From: Talinum fruticosum
Taxonomy: Eukaryota > Streptophyta > Magnoliopsida > Caryophyllales > Talinaceae
Length of the DNA: 64,000 nucleotides
Assembly (NCBI GenBank): GCA_021018815.1
Contig: JAITYX010000032.1
Location: 6,661,501 to 6,725,500 of the forward strand
Reading direction: 5' to 3'
Made by a program: the position numbers and the translations under genes. This document shows, piece after piece, positions 60,301 through 64,000 of the stretch; the stretch's first letter is position 1; each line of letters opens with the position of its first letter. The notes under the pieces were generated by a model that did not search any database, had not been told where the DNA came from, and worked only from the letters and a program-made list of their open reading frames with translations.

Positions 60301-63300
60301 AATTAATAATTTGCATCCTATGTTTAACTTGAAAAATTAAATGTTTAACTTCGTTTTTCCCATTCTTTTTAATTCCATTTTTCCCCTTTTTTTGGGTTTC
60401 GGGGGTGCTTTGCATTGTGGGGATTTGATAACTTTTTAATTCAACCCCACAATTTACTGCACATCCCAGAGCCTTCTTACAAGAATGGCCTTTGGTCTTA
60501 AAGCATGGATATGTAATAAAAACTCCTCCTTACTTTGTCAAATAATTAATATGGGGTCGCTAAGATTTAAACCCGAGGCACTCTCGCTCAAAAAGACTAC
60601 GATACTATATTAAAAACCAACCCAAACGAAAGTTTAAACTAATGATTGAATACTTACGATTAGATTTATACTCTAACAATATACATTAAAAAACAATCAT
60701 AGTCTCGGAGAAGAATATGTGTTTGCTTCACAGAGTTACATTCTAAGAACCCCATTAAGGGCTCGTTGAACCTAAAGCACATCTTAATCTTCATACAAAA
60801 ACCGACATCCAACGCACCTAATCAATCGGCTCGGTATCTCGAAAACCATATTGTTGGGGGGTAGTACACTGAAAACACAAAGGACACAATATGCTCAAAA
60901 TATCCACATGATGAGTTGTGATGGGTTTTGGAGGACATAGTAGTGAAAGTAGACGACAAGAACTCAAAATTAAATGAGAAGAAAGCAAAGTTTCAGAGAA
61001 TTAGACATACTCCCAAATCCAACTTTGTGTAGTCCTTTCCATACGGATTATTATCTATTTTTGTCATTGTTGGGTGCCTTCTTCATCTAATTCTGCCCAA
61101 AAAATTGACCATACTTTACCCAAAATTCAGGCTTATAGTATTTAACAAGAGTGTATCAAGTTGAAATGATACATTGTCGGACACCGAAATATTAGGACAA
61201 GGATAAAGATTTATGTTAGATCAACTTGCGACCGGAAATTTAAAGAAGCGAGTATGAATCTTATCTATAACGCGTAGTTATGTGCCTTCCTTCATGAAAA
61301 AAAATTAAATAAATAATTCCCAAAAATATAAATAAAAAGGAATAAATTTGAAATTATTTGCATTCATATATACACGAAAAGGTTACGAACTCATGCATAT
61401 AAATCAATTCTATAATTAGCAAATACACTGTTTTGTTAAAGTTGAAATTGACAAAGTAGCAATCAGTCCACTTCATATAATTTTCTTGGATATGCCTGAG
61501 AATGTCCTCAAATTTATAGCAAACTCTTGATATTTTTACAACGTTCTCAAGTATTAAAAAATATTAGCAAATGAGTCTTAAAACATTTTGTAGGGAAATA
61601 ATGATTGAGTTTAGTGCGGAAGCGATCGGATCAATTTTTATTCGATAGTCCGCGAGTAAATTTCCGAGTCACGGACACGTCGGTCCGGTTGTACTTTCAA
61701 AACCCGAATTTACCGACATTATCACGGTATAGTGTACTTGGCAGCTACCGAGTTATGGGAAACAGTCACAAATCAAACACGTAGACCCCTTTGATGGTTT
61801 GTCTTAACGTGAGATAGAACAGTGTTCAAGAGAAGAAGAAGATCAATTTCAGATTTTGGTTACTATACAAAATAAGTTATTTTCGCCGCTTAAGGAGAAA
61901 AATATGGCCCTAATTAATAGGTTAAAATAATGGTAATTGATTTTCTAACTCAATTCTCTTGTTACCGAAAACTGATTCTTGGAATCAATTTAACTTAATT
62001 GTGGTTGTTACCTAAAATAGCCAACACATTTGATAGAGTTCTCGAAATGCTGAAATGCGTTATAAATCTTCCTAAAATTATTTAAAATTTATAAGATAAC
62101 ATCCTGCATTTTTCACAGTTAATATAACAGAAGGTATTACTTTGCCGTTGAGTCATCCAAAAGTCCACGAATTTGAAATACACAAAGCATAGTGCATTTT
62201 ACATTTTTGCCCTTAATCTAATTATTATTTATCTATTAAAAATTTTAGGATATTAATTAAATTTGCCGACTTATCTAGAAAACAAACATATACAGTGTGT
62301 GGGGGACCTGGACACAATCTTAGGTCATAGGGACCATAACAAATACAAATGTTGACATCCACTTTATGTTGAGACTTATCGTCCTTATTAAACATGCTTT
62401 ATATTATTTGAAGCCAAAACTATGGGTTAGTGTACATGATGTGATAGTTACCTTTTCCTAAACGAGTTTGAAACTAAAATTATTCATCTTCAATGACAAA
62501 AAAACTGAAATTATTAGAATAGAAAATCGGCTAGTAAGAGTTTGTGTTAGATCGCATCGGCTCATCGTGATTTGCTTGATGGGTTCATATCAAGACAGAT
62601 TGGATTGATTTCAGATTGAGTTTGAAATTGATTGCCTGAGTGAAAGAAAATCGTGTTAGTCATAGTGTCTTCTCTTGTGAAGTTATGCGTATGATTTTGG
62701 GTATGTATAATTAGGTATGAATGAGCTTCTTATGTGTTCATCTGTTTTGCTTAATTTATTAAGAAACTTATATAAATTAATCTGTAAAAATTAAAAATTG
62801 GAGTCTAGACTCGGCATAACCAACCTCGAAATTTCTCAAATACTCAAGAAAAGGAAAAAAAAAGAAGAGAAAAACAATCAAACAAGTATAAAACAAGAAA
62901 ACAATCAAACATGACATAACAACAAAAGAGGATTGGAACTTCAATCCTTTGAACTGAGGTGATCTGTTATGAGAAATGGAATAAGAGTTGCAGTTCAAAC
63001 TAAATTTCGCTATATTATATTGAAAGGGGACAACCAAACGATCATTAAAGCAATCGGAGGTGAAATTCAAGTTACGTGAGAAATATAGACACTTATTCAT
63101 GACACCTGGTGTTTTTTCATAAATGTCATTAAGTCTTTATTCATCATACTTATAGAAAGGAAATCGATCTGCTGATTGGATGGTCAAGATTGGTCATTGC
63201 ATTTTATCTAATTTAGTTTGCTTTTCTATCTCTTCCCCTTTATTTCTCTCTATTTTTATAAATGATAATTTAGGTAGAATCTTTGCGAAAAATACTATTT

Positions 63301-63809
63301 ATTAATTGTTGTACTTACCATTTAAAAAAAAGTATTATAGCATAGGAAAGAAGAAGAGGCGAATCAATAAGAGCTGGGGGTGGAGGGAGACATAGAAATT
63401 GATTGATATTTGATACATTCAATTTGGAGTAGAGTTGAGACAGAGAATCTGAAACATCAAATCAGTGTCTGGTAAGCATTCATTTTCCATTGCATGTCAT
63501 GTCATTTTCTCACTCCTCTTTCTCTCTCCTCTCCCCACTCCACTCCAAGTCCAACCCTTAAATAAACCCCAAAACGCAGGGCATAAAAAGGGGAGGTCAA
63601 GTTATGAGAGAGTGGCTGTGGGTGGAGGAAAAAAAAAAAAAAAGGCTGTTTTTATTTCAGTAACCCCAGCTACTGGCTACCTCCTGTCCTTCCACTGCCC
63701 TCTCCTCTGCCCCTGCCCCTATTCATTTCTGCTACTCCACTACATGTTTTTTTTTTAAGACCTCACTTTCTTCGCCTCTCTCTACAAGTAAAAGTTTAGA
63801 TCTAGCGAA
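57347..63809. other. Intergenic, no gene recognised
   Basis: About 6.5 kb of AT-rich DNA. The stretch 63340-63720 is purine/pyrimidine-rich, with a good donor-like site (GTGTCTG|GTAAGC near 63472). It could be the leader of a gene beyond the right edge, but there is no coding support. Confidence 0.4.
59051..59135. repeat. 40-bp direct tandem duplication
   Basis: AATGTTCTTTTTAATAGAAA begins at 59051 and again at 59091, each followed by a similar (G/T)GTG.TAAATTCA segment. Confidence 0.75.
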
Positions 63810-64000
63810 TGGGTCTTTCAAGTCGATTTTGGATTAAGTTAATTTTAGGTCAGATTGTGTTCGGCTCGTAAAATTCATATTAGTTTTAATCTTGAGATAA
63901 GTGGTTTTTAATTGGTTGATATTTACTCAATAAATCTGACTGTCTTGCAAAGAAAAATAACTTTGAGGAACAATAATCGAGTTGGATTCGAGTTAATTGT
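63810..64000. repeat. Dispersed repeat, copy 3 (runs to window edge)
   Basis: Contains TTTACTCAATAAATCTGACT followed by GTCTTGCAAAGAAAAATAAC and TTTGAGG, in the same order as TTTAGTTCAATAAACTTGTC and the following words at 5804-5850. Also shares TTCGG/TTCGAGTT words. Confidence 0.45.

Noticed and set aside
63465..63758. Possible gene at the right edge
   Set aside because: The 97-codon frame is low-complexity and includes a poly-Lys run; it may be leader sequence, but no coding evidence exists.

Overview
The window reads as nuclear DNA of a flowering plant, most likely a eudicot. It is AT-rich, its genes are split by GT-AG introns, microsatellites are abundant, short inverted-repeat (MITE-like) transposons lie between genes, and every recognisable protein is a plant family. 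I cannot fix the species. There are no bacterial-type operons, CRISPR arrays, tRNAs or rRNAs that I can support.

Layout. (1) 1-6.6 kb: three phytocyanin genes in tandem on the minus strand, the first cut by the window edge. Each is split at the same codon by one phase-1 intron. The second has lost three of its four copper ligands (early-nodulin-like type); the third keeps all four with a stellacyanin-type Gln. (2) 8.3-10.7 kb, minus: a secreted GH17 beta-1,3-glucanase. (3) 10.7-15.9 kb: AT-rich spacer with a head-to-head pair of MITEs. (4) 15.9-17.9 kb, plus: a four-exon gene for the thylakoid-lumen 16.5 kDa protein (MPH2). (5) 19.5-40.9 kb, minus: a direct tandem duplication of an MBD10/MBD11-type methyl-CpG-binding-domain gene. 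Each copy has a 5'-UTR intron, an 84-nt first coding exon, an 8-9 kb intron and a large second coding exon. (6) 41-50.5 kb: gene-poor spacer with MITEs and microsatellites. (7) 50.5-54.1 kb, plus: a seven-exon YABBY5-type transcription factor gene with GA-rich leader. (8) 54.1-64 kb: no gene recognised, only repeats.

The genes do not form a pathway. They are independent loci for cell-wall/plasma-membrane proteins, photosystem II maintenance, chromatin and leaf polarity.

The most striking observation is that four multi-exon genes carry five single-base deletions, each in or beside a short mononucleotide run and mostly G/C runs: MPH2, MBD copy A, MBD copy B, and YABBY5 twice. On either side of each break the two reading frames together match the conserved family protein. 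This pattern points to residual homopolymer errors in the assembly rather than five independent gene deaths, but raw reads would be needed to settle it. I found no convincing sign of a new biological system. The best structural curiosities are the diverged tandem array inside the MBD copy B intron, the GC-rich inverted-repeat element inside the copy A intron, and the near-identity of the duplicated first exons against strongly diverged introns.
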